Below, piece by piece: positions 53,409 to 64,000 of a stretch of DNA of 64,000 nt. The stretch comes from Aristolochia californica (taxonomy: Eukaryota; Streptophyta; Magnoliopsida; Piperales; Aristolochiaceae), in assembly GCA_029961685.1 (NCBI GenBank), contig JARWKL010000008.1, positions 11,999,981 to 12,063,980 on the forward strand, in the 5' to 3' direction. Made by a program: the position numbers and the translations under genes. Numbering within the stretch: position 1 is the first letter of the stretch; each line of letters starts with the position of its first letter. Under the pieces are notes generated by a model, which was not told the DNA's origin, ran no database searches, and saw only the letters and a list, made by a program, of their open reading frames with translations.

Positions 53409-55953
53409 GTTTACGAGAAAACTGGGAGACTGAAAAACTCAAGTTTGAAAAAAAAAATTCAACATCAAAAATGGAAAAGCACAAATGTTGAGAGAGATAA
53501 TTCCTAAAAGTATCTGCGATTATTTAGGTCCGCTTTTTATAATATAGGCAAAAAAAGGGTCGTTTGGTTCCAGTAAATATCCCACCGCATGTTAACTTGA
53601 AAATTTTAATTTTTTCTAGTCCTTGAAATTTTTGGATCATTAGGTCATTTGCATCTTCAATATGTTTCTTTCATGCATATCCACCACATTTAAAACTTGT
53701 TAGGATCAATTAGAAATCTCTTTCGTATAAAATTCCTCCAAGCTATCAGGGGTTGTACTAGTGGAATTTCTCCAACGTGGATAACAAAACTTTTGTTTTC
53801 ATTTTTAGTGCGTGAAAATAATTTTATTCACTCACATTTATTATAGTTTTCAAATTCATTTGCATACATAAAATCTAAAATTTTCATTTTGTTGTGATCT
53901 ACATTTGCCTTATCTTTTTGTTTACGAGAAAACTGGGAGACTGAAAAACTCAAGTTTGAAAAAAAAATTGAACATCCAAAATGGAAATGCAAAAATGTTG
54001 AGAAAGATCATTCCAAAAAGTATATGTGATTTTTTAGGTGCGCTTTTGTTAAAATTGGCAAAAAAAAGGGTTGTTTGGCTCAGGAAAATATCCCACCGTA
54101 CGTTACCTTGAAATTTTAATTTTTTCTACTCCTTGAAAATTTAGGATCATTAGTTCATTTGCATCTTCAACTTGTTTCTAGCATGCATGTCCACCTCATT
54201 TAAAACATGTTAGGATCAATTAGAAATCTCTTTCTTATAAAATTCCACCAAGCTATCTGGGGTTATAAAGTGGAATTACCCCAACGTGGATAACAAAACT
54301 TTGGTGTTCATTTTTAGTGCATGAAAATAATTTTCTTCACTCACTTTTATTATAGTTTTAAAATTCGTTTGCATACATAAACTCTAAAATTTTCATTTTG
54401 TTGTGATTTATATTAGCCTTATCTTTTTGTTTCCGAGAAAACAAAGAGAGTGAAAAACTCATGTTTGAAAAAAAAATGAACATTTAAAATGGAAATGCAC
54501 AAATGCTGAGAGAGATAATTCCAAAAATTATCTGTGATTTTTTTGGTCCGTTTTTTGTAAAATAGGCAAAAAGTTGGTTGTTTGGATCTGGAAAATATCC
54601 CACCGCATGTTAACTTGAGAATTTTAATTTTTTCTATTCCTTGAAATTTTTGGATCATTAGGTCATTTGCATCTTCAAAATTTTTCTCGTACGCATATCC
54701 ACCACATTTAAAACATGTTCGGATCAATTAGAAATCTCTTTCTTATAAAATTCCACCAAGCTAGCTGGGGTTGTACTAGTAGAATTTCCCCAACGTCGAT
54801 TACAAAACTTTGGCGTACATTTTTAGTGCGTGAAAATTATTTTCTTCACTCACATTTATTATAGTTTTCTAATTCTTTTGCATACATAAACTCTAAAATT
54901 TTCATTTTGTTGTGATCTATATTTTCCTTATCTTTTTGTTTCTTAGAAAACTAGGAGACTGAAAAACGCAAGTTTGAAAAAAAATTGAACATCAAAAATA
55001 GAAATGCACAAATACTGACAGAGATAATTCCAAAAAGTATCTGTGATTTTTTAGGTCCGCTTTTTTTAAAATAGGCAAAAGTGGGTTGTTTGGGTCTGGT
55101 AAATATCCCACCGGACGTTAAATTGAGAATTTTAATTTTTTCTACTCCTTGGAATTTTTGGATCATTAGGTCATTTGCAACTTCAACATATTTCTGGCAT
55201 GCATATCCACCACATTTAAAACATGTTAGGATCAATTAGAAATCACTTTGTTATAAAATTCCACAAAGCTATCTGGGGTTGTACTAGTGGAGTTTCCCCA
55301 ACGTGGATAACAAAACATTGGTGTTCATTTTTTGTGCATGAAAATAATTTTCTTTACTCACATTTATTATAGTTTTCAAATTCTTTTGCATACATAAATT
55401 CTAAAATTTTCATTTTTCTGTGATCTATATTTGTGTTATCTTTTTGTATACGAGAGAACTGGGAGAGAAAAAAACTTAAGTTTGAAAAATAAAATTCAAC
55501 ATCCAAAATGTAAATGCACAAATGTGGAGTGAGATAATTCCACAAACTATATGTGATTTTTTAGGTCATATTTTTGTAAAATTGGCAAAAAGTGGGTTGT
55601 TTGGCTCTGATAAATATCCCACCGCACGTTAACTTGAGAATTTTAATTTTTTCTACTCCGTGAAATTTTTGGATCATGAGGTCATTTGCATCTTCAACAT
55701 ATTTCTGCATGCATATCCACCACATTTAAAACATGTTAGGATCAATTAGAATTCTTTTCTTTTAAAATTCCACCAAGCTATCTTGGGTTGTACTAGTGGA
55801 ATTTCTCCAACGAGGATAACAAAACTTTGGTGTTCATTTTTTTAGTGTGAAAATAATTTTCTTCACTCACATTTATTATAGTTTTCAAATTCTTTTGCAT
55901 ACATAAACTCTAAAATTTTCTTTTTGTTGTGATCTATATTTGCCTTTCTTTTT
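53409..55953. repeat. Segmental copy of 49.3-51.9 kb, eight monomers away
   Basis: Monomer starts: 53409, 53920, 54429, 54938, 55446. The offset to 49331, 49841, 50351 and 51373 is 4,073-4,079 bp. Shared variants are GGGTCGTTTGGTTC with CACCGCATGTTAAC (49.48 and 53.56 kb), AAAATATCCC after GGCTCAGG (49.99 and 54.07 kb), the short TAAAGT replacing TACTAGT (50.19 and 54.27 kb), and GAGAGAACTGG with TTCAACATCC (51,380 and 55,453). Confidence 0.72.
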
Positions 55954-58900
55954 GTTTATGAGAAAACTGGGAGACTAAAAAAGTCAAGTTCGAAAAAAAA
56001 ATTGCACATCCAAAATGGAAATGCACAAATGATGAGAGAGATAATTCCAAAAAGTATCTATGATTTTTTAGGTCCGCTTTTTGTAAAATAGGCAAAAAGT
56101 AGGTTGTTTGGTTCAAATAAATATCCCACCGCACGTTAACTTAAGAATTTTAATTTTTTCTACTCCTTGAAATTTTTGGATCATTAGGTCATTTGCATCT
56201 TCAACATGTTTCTGGCATGCATATCCACCACATTTAAAAACTTGTTAGGATCAATTAGAAATTTCTTTCTTATAAAATTCAACCTAGCTATCTGGAGTTA
56301 TACTAGTGGAATTTCCCCAAAGTGGATAGCAAAACTTTGGTGTTCATTTTTAGTGAGTGAAAATAATTTTATTCACTCACATTTATTATAGTTTTCAACT
56401 TCTTTTGCATACATAAACTCTAAAATTTTTATTTTGTTGAGCTCTATATTTGCCTTATCTTGTTGTTTACAAGAAAACTAGGATAAAGAAAAACTCATGT
56501 TTCAAAAAAAAAATTGAACATCCAAAATGAAAATGCACAAATGCTAAGAGAGATAATTCCAAAAATTATCTGTGATTTTTTAGGTCTTCTGTTTTTAAAA
56601 TAGGCAAAAGTTGGGTTGTTTGGCTCTGGAAAATATCCCACCGCACGTTAACTTGAGAATTTTAATTTTTTCTATTCCTTGAAATTTTTGGATTATTAGG
56701 TCATTTGTATCTTCAACATGTTTCTCGCATGCATATCCACCACAATTAAAACATGTTAGGAAGAATTAGAAATCTCTTTCTTATAAAATTCCACCAAGTT
56801 ATCTGGGGTTGTACTAGTGGAATTTCCCCAACATGGATAACAAAACTTTGGTGTTCATTTGTAGTGCGTGAAAATAATTTTCTTCACTCACATTTATTAT
56901 AGTTTTCTAATTCCTTTGCATACATAAACTCTAAAATTTTCATTTTGTTGTGATCTATATTTGCCTTAACTTTTTGTTTATTAGAAAACTAGAAGACTGA
57001 AAAACTCAAGTTTGAAAAAAAAAATGAACACCCAAAATGGAAATGCACAAATGCTAAGAGAGATAATTCCAAAAAGTATCTGTGATTTTTTAGGTTCGCT
57101 TTTTGTAAAATAGGCAAAAAGTGAGTTGTTTGGCTCTGGTAAATATCCCACCGCACGTTCACTTGAGAATTTTAATTGTTTCTACTCCTTGAAAATTTTG
57201 GATCATTGCGTCATTTGCATCTTCAACATGTTTCTGGCAAGCATATCCACCACATTTAAAACATGTTCGGATCAATTAGAAATCTCTTTCATATAAAATT
57301 CCACCAAGCTATCTAGGGTTGTCTTAGTGGAATTTCCCGAAAGTGGATAACAAAACTTTGGTGTTCTTTTTTAGTGCATGAAAATAATTTTCTTCAGTCA
57401 CATTTATTATAGTTTTCCACTTTTTTTGCATAAACTCTAAAATTTTTATTTTGTTGTGATCTATATTTGCCTTATCTTTTTGTTTACGAGAAAATTGGGA
57501 GAGTGAAAAACTCAAGTTTGAAAAAAAAAATTGAACATCCAAAATGGAAATGCACAAATGCTGAGAGAGATAATTACAAAAAGTATCTGTTATTTTTTAG
57601 GTCCGCTTTTTGTAAAATAGGCAAAAAGTGGGTTGTTTGGCTCTGGTAAATATCCCACAGCACGCTAACTTGAGAATTTTAATTTTTTCTACTCCTTGAA
57701 AATTTTGGATTATTAGGTCATTTGCATTTTCAACATGTTTATGGCATGCATGTCCACCACATTTAAAAACTTGTTAGGATCAATTAGAAATCGCTTTCTT
57801 ATAAAATTCCACCAAGCTATCTTGGGTTGTACTAGTGGAATTTCCCCAATGTGGATAAAAAAACTTTGGTGTTCATTTTTTGTGCGTGAAAATAATTTTC
57901 TTCACTCACATTTATTATAGTTTTCCACTTCTTTTGCTTACATAAACTCTAAAGTTTTTATTTTGTTGTGATCTATTTGCCTTATCTTTTTCTTTACGAG
58001 AAAACTGGGAGAGTGAAAAACTCAAGTTTCAAAAAAAAATTTAATATCCAAAATGGAAATGCACAAATGCTGAGGGTGACAATTCCAAAAAGTATCTGTG
58101 ATTTTTTAGGTCCGCTTTTTTTAAAATAGGCAAAAAGTGGGTTGTTTGGCTCTGGAAAATATCCCACCGCACGTTAACATGAGAATTTTAATTTTTTCTA
58201 TTCCTCGAAATTTTTGGATCATTAGGTCGTTTGCATCTTCAACATGTTTCTCGCATGCATGTCCACCACATTTAAAACATGTTAGGATCAATTAGAAATC
58301 ACTTTCTTATAAAATTCCACCTAGCTATCTTGGGTTGTACTAGTGGAATTTCCCCAATGTGGATAACAAAACTTTGGTGTTCATTTTTAGTGCATGAAAA
58401 TAATTTTTTTCACTCACATTATTATAGTTTTCTAATTTTTTGCATACATAAACTCTAAAATTTTCATTTGGTTGTGATCTATATTTGCCTTATCTTTTTA
58501 TTTACGAGAAAACTTGGATAGTGAAAAACTCAAGTTTGAAAAAAAAAATTGAACATCCAAAATGAAAATGCCCAATTGCTGAGAGAGATAATTCAAAAAA
58601 GTATGTGTGAATTTTTAGGTCCGCTTTCTGTAAAATAGGCAAAAAGTGGGTTGTGTGGCTCTGGTAAATATTCAACCGCACGTTAACTTGTGAATTTTAA
58701 TTTTTTCTACTCGAAATTTTTGGATCATTAGGACATTTGCATCTTCAACATGTTTCTGGCATACATATCCACCACATTTAAAACATGTTAGGATCTATTA
58801 GAAATCTCTTTCTTATAAAATTCCACCAAGCTATCTGGGGTTGTACTAGAGGAATTTCCCCAACGTGGATAACAAAACTTTGATTTTAATGTTTAGTGTG

Positions 58901-59385
58901 TGAAAATAATTTTCTTCACTCACATTTACTATAGTTTTCAAAATATTTTGCATACATAAACTCTAAAATTTTCATTTTGTTGTGATCTATATTTGTTTTA
59001 TCTTTATGTTTACGAGAAAACTGGGAGAGCGAAAAACTCAAGTTTGAAAAAAATTCGTTCACTTGAGAATTTTAATTTTTTCTACTCCTTGAAATATTAG
59101 GATCATTAGGTCATTTGCATCTTCAACATGTTTCTGACATGCATATCCACCACATTTAAAACTTGTTAGGATCAATTAGAAATCTTTTTCTTACAAAATA
59201 ACACCAAGCTATCTAGGGTTGTACTAGTGGAATTTCCCCAACGTGGACAACAAAACTTTGGTATTCATTTGTAGTGCATGAAAATAATTATCTTCACTCA
59301 CATTTATTATAGTTTTCTAATTCTTTTGCATACATAAACTCTAAAATTTTCATTTTGTTGTGATCTATATTTGCCTTATCTTTTT
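55954..59385. repeat. Subfamily B block with repeated marked monomers
   Basis: Monomer starts: 55954, 56465, 56976, 57482, 57992, 58500, 59008. Copies at 54429, 56465 and 57992 share GGAAAATATCCC, TTTCTATTCC and TTTCTCG. The following copies at 54938 and 56976, and the one at 59386, share TTAGAAAACT with GAGACT or AAGACT, and TTTTCTAATTC lies just before each. This suggests further short-range segmental copying with an irregular 3-5 monomer step. The final monomer is strongly deleted (annotated separately). Confidence 0.6.
59008..59385. repeat. Monomer with a 132-bp deletion (378 bp)
   Basis: GTTTGAAAAAAA at 59,043-59,054 is followed directly by TTCGTTCACTTGAG. The A-tract end, AACATCCAAAATGG, GAGAGATAATTCC, GGTCCGC and GTGGGTTG landmarks are all missing. 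It is the shortest monomer in the window. Its end points differ from those of the 31.25-kb deletion. Confidence 0.88.
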
Positions 59386-62300
59386 GTTTATTAGAAAACT
59401 GGGAGACTAAAAAACTCAAGTTTGAAAAAAAAATGAACATCCAAAATGGCAATGCACAAATGCTAACAGAGATAATTCCAAAAAGTATCTGTGATTTTTT
59501 AGGTCCGCTTTTTGTAAAATAGGCAAAAAGTGGGTTGTTTGGCTCTAGTAAATATCCCACCGCATGTTAACTTGAGAATTGTAATTTTTTCTGCTCCTTG
59601 AAATTTTTGGATCATTACGTCATTTGCATCATCGACATGTTTCTTGCATGCATATCCACCACATTTAAAACATATTAGGATCAATTAGAAATCTCCTTCT
59701 TATAAAATTCCACCAAGCCAACGTGGATAACAAAACTTTGGTGTGCATTTTTAGTGTGTGAAAATAACTTTCTTCACTCATATTTATTAGAGTTTTCAAC
59801 TTCTTTTACATACATACACTCTAAAATTTTCATTTTGTTGTGATCTATATTTGCTTTATCTTTATGTTTACAAGAAAACAGGGAGAGTGAAAAACTCAAG
59901 TTTAAAAAAAAAATTGAACATAAAAAATGGAATGAATAAATGATGAGACAGATAATTCCAAAAAGTATCTGTAATTTTTTAGGTCCGCTTTTTGGAAAAT
60001 AGGCAAAAAGTGTGTTGTTTGGCTCTTGTAAATATCCCACCACACGTTAACTTGAGAATTTTAATTTTTTCTACTCCTTGAAATTTTTGGATCATTAGGT
60101 CATTTGCATATTCAACATGTTTCTGGCATGCATATCCACCACATTTAAAACATGTTAGGATAAATTATAAATCTCTTTCTTTTAAAATTTCACCAAGCTC
60201 TCTGGGGTTGTACTAGTGGAATTTCAGAACTTTGGCGTTCATTTTTATTTACTCACATTTATTATAGTTTTCAAATTCTTTTGCATACATAAAATCCTAA
60301 ATTTTCATTTTGTTGTGATCTAAATTTGCCTTATCCTTTTGTTTACGAGAAAACCGGGAGAGTGAAAAACTCCAAGTTTGAAAAAAAAAAATTGAACATC
60401 CAAAAAGGAAATGCACAAATGTTGAGAGAGATAATTCCAAAAAGTATCTGTGATTTTTAGGTCCGCTTTTTGTAAAATATGCAAAAAGTGGGTTGTTTGG
60501 CTCTGGTAAATATCCCACCGCACGTTAACTTGAGAATTGTAATTTTTTCTACTCATTGAACTTTTTGGATCATTAGGTCATCTGCATCTTCACAATGCTT
60601 CTTGCATGCATATTCACCACATTTAAAACATTTTAGGATCAATTAGAAATCACTTTCTTATGAAATTCCACCAAACTATATGCGGTTGTACAAGTGGAAT
60701 TTCCCCAACGTAGAAAATAAAACTTTGGTGTTTATTTTTAATGCGTGACAATAATTTTCCTCACTCACCTTTATTATAGTTTTCAAAATATTTCTCATAC
60801 ATAAACTATAAAATTTTCATTTTGTTGTGATCTATATTTGCCTTATCTTTTTGTTTATAAAACTGGGAGAATGAAAACTCAAGTCCGAAAAAAAAAATTG
60901 AACATCCAAAATGGAAATGCACATATGCGGAGAGAAATAATTCAAAAAATTATCTGTGATTTTTTATGTCCGTTTTTTGTAAAATAGGCAAAAAGTGGGT
61001 TGTTTGGCTCTTGTAAATATCCCACTACACGTTAAATTGAGAATTTTTAGTTTTGCTACTCTTTCAAATTTTTGGATCCTTAGGCCATTTGCATCTTCAG
61101 CATGTTTCTGGCATGCATATCCACCACATTTAAAACATGTTAGGATCAATTAGAAATCTCTTTCTTAGAAAATTCCACCAAGCTATCTAGGGTTGTACCA
61201 GTGGAATTTCCCCAACGTGGATAAATATACTTTGGTGTTCATTTTTAGTGTGTGAAAATAATTTTCTTGACTCATATTTATTATAGTTTTCAAATTCTTT
61301 TGCATAAATAAACTCTAAAATTTTCATTTTGTTGTGATCTATATTTGCCTTATCTTTTTGTTTACGAGACAACTGGGAGAGGGAAAAACTCAAGTTTGAA
61401 AAAAAAAATTTAATATCCAAAATGGAAATGCACAAATGCTGAGAGAGATAATTTCAAAAAGTCTCTATTATTTTTTGGGTCCGATTTTTGTAAAATAGGC
61501 AAAAACTGGGTTGTTTGGCTCTGGTAAATATCCCACAGCACGTTAACTTGAGAATTTTAATTTTTTCTACTCCTTCAAATTTTTGGATCATTAGGTCATT
61601 TGCATCTTCAACATGTTTTTGGCATGTATCCACCACATTTAAAACATGTTAGGATCAATTAAAAATCTCTTTCTTATTAAATTCCTCCAAGCTATCTTGG
61701 GTTGTACGAGTGGAATTTCCCCAACGTGGAAAATAAAACTTTGGTGTTCATTTTTAGAGCGAGAAAATAATTTTCTTCACTCACATTTATTATAGTTTTC
61801 AAAAACTTTTGCATACATAAACAATAAAATTTTCATTTTGTTGTGATCTATATTTGCCTTATGTTTTTCTTTTATGAGAAAACTGGTAGAGTGAAAAACT
61901 CAAGATTGAAAAAAAAAATTGACCATCCAAAATGGAAATGTACAAATGCTGAAAGAGATTTTTCAAAAAAAGTATCTGTGATTTTTTACGTCCGCTTTTT
62001 ACCAAATGGGCAAAAAGTGCATTGTTTGGCACTGGTAAATATCCCACCGCACGTTAACTTGTGAATTATAATTTTTTTTACTCTTTGAAATTTAAGGATC
62101 AATAGGTCATTTGCATCTTCAACATGTTTCTGGCATGTATCCACCACATTTAAAACATGTTAGGATCAATTAGAAATCTCTTTCTTATAAAATTCCTCCA
62201 AGTTATATGGGGTTGTACTAGTGAAATTTCCCCAACCTGGATAACAATACTTTGGTGTTAATTTTTAGTGCGTGAAAATAATTTTCTTCACTCACATTTG

Positions 62301-64000
62301 TTATAGTTTTCAAATTCTTTTGCATACATAAACTCTAAAATTTTCATTTTTTTGTGATCTATATATGCCTTATCTTTTTGTTTACGACAAAACTGGGAGA
62401 GTGAAAAACTCAAGTTTGAAAGAAAAAATTGAACATCCACAATGGAAATGCACAAATGCTGAGAGAGATAATTCCAAAAAGTATCTGAGATTTTATATGT
62501 CCGCTTTTTGTAAAATAGGCAAAAATGGGTTGTTTGGCTCTGGCAAATATCCCACCACACGTTAACTTGAGAATTTTAATTTTTTCTACTCCTTGAAATT
62601 TTTCGATCATTTGGATGTTCAACATGTTTCTGGCATGCAAATCCACCACATTTAAAACATATTTGGATCAATTAGAAATCTCTTTCTCATAAAATTCCAC
62701 CAAGCAATCTGGGGTTGTACTAGTGGAATTTCCCCAACGTGGATAACAAAACTTTGGTGTTTATTTTTAGTGCGTCAAAATAATTTTCTTCACTCACCTT
62801 CAAATTCTTTTGCATAGATAAACTCTAAAATTTTCATTTTGTTTTGATCCATATTTGTCTTATTTTTTTCTTTACAAGAAAACTGGGAGAGTGAAAAACT
62901 CAAGTTTGAAAAAAAAAATTGAACATCCAAAATGGAAATGCGCAAATACTGAGAGAGATAATTCCAAAAAGTATCTGTGATTTTTTATGTCCGCTTTTTG
63001 TAAAATAGGTAAAAAGTAGTTTGTTTGGCTCTGGTAAATATCCCACCGCACGTTTAGATGAGAATTTTAAATTTTTCTACTCCTTGAAATTTTTGGATCA
63101 TTAGGATCTTCAACATGTTTCTGGCATGCATATCCAGCACATTTAAAACATGTTAGGATCTATTTTAAATTTCTATCTTAAGAAATTCCACCAAGCTATC
63201 TGGGGTTGTACTAGTGGGATTTCCCCAACGTGGATAACAAAACTTTGGTGTTCATTTTTATAGCGTGAAAATAATTTTCTTCACTCACATTTATTATAGT
63301 TGTCAAATTCTTTTGCATACATAAACTCTAAAATTTTCATTTTCTTGTGAACTATATTTGCCTTAGTTGTTCATGAGAAAACTGGGAGAGTGAAAAAGTC
63401 AAGTTTGAAAAAAAAAATTGAACATCCAAAATGGAAATGCACAAATATAGAGAGAGATAATTCCAAAAAGTATCTGTGATTTTTTAGGTCTGCCTTGTGT
63501 TAAATAAGCAAAAAGTGGGTTGTTTGGCTCTGGTAAATATCCCACCGCACGTAAACTTGAGAATTGTAATTTTTTCTACTCCTTGAAATTTTTGGATCAT
63601 TAGGTCATTTACATCTTCAACATGTTTCTTGCATGCATATCAACCACATTTAAAACATGTTAGGATCAATTATAAATCTCTTTCTTATAAAATTCCACCA
63701 AGCTATCTGGGGTTGTACAAGTGGAATTTCCCACACGGGGATAATAGAACTTTGGTGATCATTTTTAGTGCTTGAAAATAATTTTCTTCACTCACATTTA
63801 TTGTAGTTTTCAAAATCTTTTCCAGCCATAAACTACAAAATTTTCATTTTGTGGTGATCTATATTTGCCTTATCTTTTTGTTTACGAGAAAACTGGGAGA
63901 GTGAAAAACTCAAGTTTGAAAAAAAAATATTGAACATCCAAAATGGAAAATCTCAAATTCTAAGAGAGATAATTCATAAAAGTATCTGTGATTTTTTACG
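59386..64000. repeat. Right-hand block with several small deletions
   Basis: Monomer starts: 59386, 59866, 60341, 60853, 61360, 61870, 62380, 62870, 63369, 63880; the window ends 121 bp into the last. Shortened copies: 480 bp (at about 59,719, CCACCAAGCC runs into AACGTGG); 475 bp (at about 60,225, GGAATTTC runs into AGAACTTTGG, and at about 60,250, TTTTTATT runs into TACTCAC); 490 bp (at about 62,610, ATTAGGTC lost near TTTGGATG, and at about 62,798, CACTCACC runs into TTCAAATTC); and 499 bp (at about 63,105, ATTAGGATCTTC, and at about 63,365, CCTTAGTTG). Otherwise this is ordinary subfamily B satellite. Confidence 0.75.

Larger units (their letters stand above)
1..64000. repeat. Tandem satellite array, about 510-bp monomer, about 125 copies
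   Basis: One monomer of about 510 bp repeats head to tail over the entire window without any unrelated sequence between copies. Order of landmarks in a monomer, counted from the G of GTTTACGAG: GGGAGAGTG (about 16), an A-tract of 7-14 A (about 40), AACATCCAAAATGG (about 53), GAGAGATAATTCC (about 82), GATTTTTTAGGTCCGC (about 110), GTGGGTTGTTTGGCTC (about 147), CACCGCACGTTAAC (about 175), TTTTTGGATCATTAGG (about 221), AACATGTTTCTGGCATGC (about 251), AACATGTTAGGATCAATTAG (about 287), CCAACGTGGATAAC (about 364), TTTGCATACATAAACTC (about 451) and TGTGATCTATATTTGCC (about 485). G+C is about 31%. All copies have the same orientation, so strand is arbitrary. This organisation is known for heterochromatic satellites of eukaryotes. 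Which chromosomal region, and which species, cannot be read from the sequence. Confidence 0.97.

Noticed and set aside
1..64000. CRISPR array or other prokaryotic repeat
   Set aside because: The repeats are contiguous 510-bp monomers without unique spacers, and there are no cas genes or any coding sequence.
1..64000. Transposon or LTR retrotransposon insertions in the array
   Set aside because: Monomer-length anomalies are all explained by deletion or duplication of satellite sequence. I saw no foreign insert, target-site duplication, terminal repeat or polymerase-like frame.
1..64000. Origin of the 510-bp monomer as three 170-bp nucleosome-sized sub-repeats
   Set aside because: 510 is three times 170, and there are weak internal echoes (GGGTTGT near monomer positions 149 and 342; TTTGCAT near 241 and 452). 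However, the offsets are 190-210 bp and the similarity is too short to separate from AT-rich chance. An internal self-alignment of the consensus would decide.
1..64000. CENP-B box
   Set aside because: I looked for a TTCG-A-CGGG type motif and found none in the consensus. Absence does not argue against a centromeric role, since many lineages lack the box.
1..64000. Promoters, polyadenylation signals and terminators (many TATA- and AATAAA-like words)
   Set aside because: Such words are expected by chance at about 31% G+C, recur with the monomer and have no associated gene.

Overview
The whole 64 kb window is one uninterrupted, head-to-tail satellite DNA array. I found no genes, RNA genes or transposon insertions. 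A single AT-rich monomer (about 31% G+C, counted over one monomer) of about 510 bp repeats about 125 times in the same orientation, with partial monomers at both ends. This organisation is typical of constitutive heterochromatin (centromeric, pericentromeric or subtelomeric) in a eukaryote. Frequent C-to-T and G-to-A changes at the few CpG sites suggest a CpG-methylating genome, such as a plant or many animals. I do not recognise the monomer and cannot name the species.

Phase is given as the position of the first G of the motif GTTTACGAG (or its equivalent base in variants). All monomer starts are listed block by block in the features. Most spacings are 505-515 bp. The exceptions are real rearrangements and are annotated separately.

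Layout. Bases 1-3,665 hold a distinct subfamily (A). It is joined out of register to subfamily B at about 3,666. From about 4 to 38 kb, subfamily B is built from old segmental copies, many of them separated by 14, 28 or about 42 monomers, so a higher-order unit of about 14 monomers (about 7.1 kb) seems to underlie it. The best-preserved copy is 9.6-10.9 kb versus 16.7-18.0 kb, about 99% identical where I compared it. From about 41.7 to 53.4 kb the organisation changes to a roughly five-monomer unit (about 2.55 kb), followed by an eight-monomer-spaced copy at 53.4-55.9 kb. The last 5 kb has several shortened monomers.

Most informative are the rearrangement scars: a 124-bp out-of-register duplication (3.67 kb) matched by a 124-bp deletion between almost the same monomer positions (31.25 kb), an exact 180-bp tandem duplication (27.12 kb), a 132-bp deletion (59.05 kb) and several smaller ones. 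They record unequal exchange within the array. All the short open reading frames are by-products of the repeat; many start at TTG and recur only because the monomer recurs.

Everything here was aligned by eye. Offsets are exact where anchored on a named motif, but block edges are approximate to within about a monomer.
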